Source: an uncultured Opitutaceae bacterium
GTDB lineage: Bacteria > Verrucomicrobiota > Verrucomicrobiia > Opitutales > Opitutaceae
Reading direction: 5' to 3'
DNA length: 8,382 nucleotides
Assembly: GCA_903885525.1 (NCBI GenBank)
Contig: CAISJA010000243.1
Span: 1 to 8,382 of the forward strand
Shown: in pieces, positions 6,086 to 8,382 of the stretch
Layout: each line of letters begins with the position of its first letter
Position numbering within the stretch: position 1 is the first letter of the stretch
Notes under the pieces: model-generated
What the model was told of the DNA's origin: nothing
Seen by the model: the letters and a program-made list of their open reading frames with translations, nothing else
Database searches by the model: none
Made by a program: the position numbers and the translations under genes

Positions 6086-6835
6086 ATGAGCTCCCGGCTC
6101 CTCATTATTTTAGGAGACAACGATACGGCCAGTATTGGCAATATGCTTGGCCGCACCTACGGAATGGCTGCTCAGGTCTATGGTGCCTCCGTGCATTATT
6201 TGAATTTGAACCGGCTATGTTTCGGCCCGGTGCCACTTCCCCAGGAAACCTGTCCGGTGCTGTTCGCGCCAGATTTGAGGGAAGCGCAGGAGTTGCTCCG
6301 TTGGGCGGATCATACGGTCTGGACCTATTCCCTGACTTGGGGAGGGATGCCCGCTTTGTTAAAATGTTTCACGGACCGGGTCTTCATCCCCGAGTTCGCC
6401 TATCAGGGCCAGCTTGGCACGCCCGGTTGCGTCCCATTGTTGTCCGGCAAATCCGCCGATATCCTCGTGACCTTGGGAAGCTTGCCTTGGTACAACCGCC
6501 TCGGCACGGACGCAGCGGCGACCCGGCAATTGAGGCAGACCGTGTTGCAGCCCGCCGGAATGGGCCCAGTCCGCAGCTTTACGTTCGGACCGGCACGCAG
6601 GGCTACGGCTGCCCGGATGGACAGATGGACGGCCCGGGTGGTCGATCTTGCCGCCGCCGGCCTTGGGCAAGCCGTGTCCGAAGAGACGCTGAATCAAGGA
6701 CTGTCTCCCGATTTTCCTGAGCCGACAACCCGGTCTGCTCCACTGGCCCTTGCTGCCACCGGCACCGAATCCTTGCCCGGTGGATTCTCGACCAACCTCA
6801 TTGACTCCCATGTCCGCACTTCCCTATTTCGCTAA
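6086..6835 (+). CDS. Flavodoxin-fold NAD(P)H:quinone oxidoreductase-like protein
   Basis: The 249-residue product has the Flavodoxin_2 (NQO1/MdaB/KefF-type) pattern. A beta strand (RLLIILGDND) leads into a phosphate-loop region at about residues 10-20. The characteristic block YSLTWGGMPALLKCFTDRVF at 81-100 then continues into IPEFAY. A second strand with TLGSLPWYN and the closing FGPARRATAARMDRW helix end the domain near residue 195. Such enzymes bind FMN or FAD and reduce quinones or related electrophiles with NAD(P)H in the cytoplasm; the substrate here is unknown. About 50 extra residues (200-249) look disordered. This tail overlaps the start of the next gene by 26 bp, implying translational coupling. 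The ATG at 6086 opens directly on the first beta strand; no clear Shine-Dalgarno precedes it. Confidence 0.8.
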   Translation: MSSRLLIILGDNDTASIGNMLGRTYGMAAQVYGASVHYLNLNRLCFGPVPLPQETCPVLFAPDLREAQELLRWADHTVWTYSLTWGGMPALLKCFTDRVFIPEFAYQGQLGTPGCVPLLSGKSADILVTLGSLPWYNRLGTDAAATRQLRQTVLQPAGMGPVRSFTFGPARRATAARMDRWTARVVDLAAAGLGQAVSEETLNQGLSPDFPEPTTRSAPLALAATGTESLPGGFSTNLIDSHVRTSLFR

Positions 6836-7286
6836 TATTTCGTCCCAGCGCGCCCTGCGTATCCTTTGTGTGGATGATCTGGCCGACATCCGTTACGTGT
6901 TGCATCTACTCCTTCAGAATCAAGGCCATCAGGTGACCTGCGCCGAAGATGGCGACGAAGCCCTCGCCATCCTGCGCGATGATCCCGATGCTTTCGATCT
7001 GATCATCACCGACCATCAGATGCCCGTGATGAACGGCTTGGAAATGGTCAGCAGCCTGCGGAGCGTGGCTTATCGGGGCAAAATTCTGGTCTTCAGCTCG
7101 TCGCTCGATCTTCAAGTCATCCAAGCCTACCGTGCTCTTGGGGTGGATGATATTCTGGACAAGCCTTTGCCTCCTCCCGAACTCTTCCAGGCGATCAACC
7201 GCGCCTGCCTGGGCTCAGAAGCCGCCACCAAAGGGAGCGCAGTGCCTTGGTCCCAGGCCGCCGCTGCGGAAGAAATCTTGGCATGA
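6810..7286 (+). CDS. Stand-alone CheY-like receiver (response regulator) protein
   Basis: The 158-residue product is a single receiver domain. The strand LRILCVDD supplies the acidic pair Asp22-Asp23. LIITDHQMPVMNG carries the phospho-acceptor Asp68. ILVFSSS supplies the switch position, Ser96 instead of the more usual Thr, and ILDKP provides the conserved Lys118. All catalytic positions for phosphotransfer are thus present. No output domain follows, only about 35 further residues that are Ala-rich. I start it at the ATG at 6810 (MSALPYF); the in-frame ATG-less extension to 6750 encodes Pro-rich sequence shared with the upstream gene's tail. Its stop overlaps the AraC start in ATGA. The partner kinase is not in the window. 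The adjacency suggests it acts on, or with, the AraC protein. Confidence 0.85.
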   Translation: MSALPYFANISSQRALRILCVDDLADIRYVLHLLLQNQGHQVTCAEDGDEALAILRDDPDAFDLIITDHQMPVMNGLEMVSSLRSVAYRGKILVFSSSLDLQVIQAYRALGVDDILDKPLPPPELFQAINRACLGSEAATKGSAVPWSQAAAAEEILA

Positions 7287-8107
7287 GGATACTGGCGCCC
7301 ACTTACCTGTACGTGGGCCATGGGGTAACCTTGCCCCAGGAGGAATCGATCGTCGCGACCCACTTTGGTGCGATCGAGCGCGTGATCGGATACATGCAAA
7401 ACAATTCGGCCGATCCTCTGGACCTGCGCCAGCTCGCAACCGTGGCAGGAATCAGCAAATACCATTTTATCCGCGTCTTCACCTCGATCACTGGGATCAC
7501 CCCGATGACGTTCCTGACCTGCTTGCGGTTGGAGCATGCCAAAAGGCTGTTCCTTGCCACGGGGGCTACGGTCACGGAAGTCTGCCAGAAAGTCGGCTAT
7601 AGCTCCATCGGCAGCTTTTCCGACACGTTCACCAGATTGGTGGGGATGACACCGAGCCGATACCGGGCATCCCCGGCGGGAGAGGATTATTTCACATTCC
7701 CTGAATCTCCGGGCAAAGAGCGTGGTGATCGGGCAAAGGCTGGCTGGATCCATGGAAGGATATTGGCTTCGGGAGATTGGCTGGGACGCTGTTGTGTCGG
7801 CATTTTCCCGACGCGCGTCATCGCCGGCCGTCCCATGGCCGGAACCACCGCACGGGCTGACGGGACATTCTCTCTGCCCCGCCCGGCTTGCCGGAATTAT
7901 TGCCTAGTCGCCCTGCAAATTCCGGAATCCGGCCTCAGATTCCAAACTCTCGATAGCCCCCTGATCGCCCAGCACGAAGTAAGAGGGGACACCGAGTTAG
8001 AGTCCGAACCCATTCATCTCACCCTCCGCGAACCGCTCCCGACGGATCCCCCCTTGGTTCTGAGTCTGCGTGCGCCCATCAAGGAGATATCTCGGTTTGT
8101 TGCCTGA
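7283..8107 (+). CDS. AraC-family transcription regulator with N-terminal HTH and C-terminal beta-rich domain
   Basis: The 274-residue product has its AraC-type DNA-binding domain at residues about 30-128. The first helix-turn-helix contains LRQLATVAGISKYHFIRVF followed by GITPMTFL. The second contains VTEVCQKVGYSSIGSFSDTF and ends GMTPSRYR, the family signature. Most AraC proteins carry this domain at the C-terminus; here a further ~145 residues follow. The C-terminal part (about 155-274), including FPTRVIAGRPMAGTT, ADGTFSLP and NYCLVALQIP, resembles a carboxypeptidase-regulatory-like beta sandwich and may be the sensory or interaction part. The ATG at 7283 overlaps the receiver gene's stop by four bases (ATGA), which supports this start over the upstream GTG at 7247 and implies coupled translation. 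It probably regulates its own unit. Confidence 0.85.
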   Translation: MRILAPTYLYVGHGVTLPQEESIVATHFGAIERVIGYMQNNSADPLDLRQLATVAGISKYHFIRVFTSITGITPMTFLTCLRLEHAKRLFLATGATVTEVCQKVGYSSIGSFSDTFTRLVGMTPSRYRASPAGEDYFTFPESPGKERGDRAKAGWIHGRILASGDWLGRCCVGIFPTRVIAGRPMAGTTARADGTFSLPRPACRNYCLVALQIPESGLRFQTLDSPLIAQHEVRGDTELESEPIHLTLREPLPTDPPLVLSLRAPIKEISRFVA

Positions 8108-8382
8108 TGCTGTTCGGATGCCGTTTTGCTGCCATTAATGGTGGCCGCTTGCTCCCGTGGCCGAGTAATCTCGCCACAATCGGGTGCCGCCAAGCCACTG
8201 CCTGCTACCGTTCAGCCAGTTGGCCACGCCTAGCCTAGGCCTAATGCCATTCGGATATTCACCGCCGTACCCTGATAATGATTGGTCCTTTGACGTCTAG
8301 GGGGTCGATCATTCTGGGCCATTTGGAGACCGGCTGCCGTAGTTTTCGCTGACAGGAGCGCGGGCGTTTTTTGGGGATGGTC
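8108..8382. other. Gene-free tail with small repeats
   Basis: I see no supportable coding region on either strand. The stretch holds a 10-bp palindrome ccattaatgg (8132-8141), a possible 6-bp GC hairpin with no T-tract (8143-8148 with 8157-8162), three near-tandem copies of gccta (8228-8243), and a TTGACG box (8290-8295) without a convincing -10. A T6 run at 8367-8372 follows a short cgct/agcg hairpin (8347-8350 with 8357-8360). It may contain the terminator of the AraC unit and the promoter of a gene beyond the window. Confidence 0.5.
8228..8243. repeat. Three near-tandem gccta pentamers
   Basis: Copies lie at 8228-8232, 8233-8237 and 8239-8243, with one extra g between the second and third. 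The second copy and the following bases also form the palindrome gcctaggc (8233-8240). The block lies 120 bases after the AraC stop; no function can be assigned. Confidence 0.35.

Noticed and set aside
8108..8382. A tRNA, CRISPR array or small gene in the final gap
   Set aside because: I found no cloverleaf, no regularly spaced repeats and no protein-like frame with a plausible start on either strand.

Overview
The window looks like chromosomal DNA from a high-GC Verrucomicrobiota bacterium, most likely of the Opitutales/Opitutaceae type. This is inferred from gene content, not from a database search: a GreA with a very long N-terminal region (also seen in chlamydiae), a DUF3299-like secreted protein, a tandem-ACT protein, and an AraC regulator whose DNA-binding domain is N-terminal and followed by a beta-rich domain.

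Layout. (1) Bases 1 to about 1240 hold a decayed ISKra4-type insertion sequence: a DUF6788-like first ORF, a canonical A AAA AAG slippery site, and a transposase ORF with a large internal deletion, a frameshift and a lost catalytic aspartate. (2) 1418-1933 is a small exported DUF3299-like protein. It converges on a tandem ACT-domain gene (complement 2028-2474), and a long imperfect inverted repeat lies between the two stops. (3) Complement 2697-3989 is an RsmB-type rRNA m5C methyltransferase. It is divergent, across only 41 bp, from 4031-5881, a 616-residue GreA-domain transcription factor. (4) 6086-8107 is a tight three-gene unit: a flavodoxin-fold NAD(P)H:quinone-oxidoreductase-like protein, a stand-alone CheY-like receiver, and the AraC regulator. 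Consecutive genes overlap by 26 bp and 4 bp. (5) 8108-8382 has no gene that I can support, only small repeats.

Function. The rsmB/greA pair and the ACT gene are housekeeping translation, transcription and regulation functions. The 6086-8107 unit is the most system-like part. It pairs a probable flavin redox enzyme with a receiver and a separately encoded AraC output protein, which could amount to a split version of the YesN-type receiver-AraC regulator. No sensor kinase is visible here. Three of the genes have TTGAC-type -35 boxes with degenerate -10 boxes, short predicted leaders and no clear Shine-Dalgarno.
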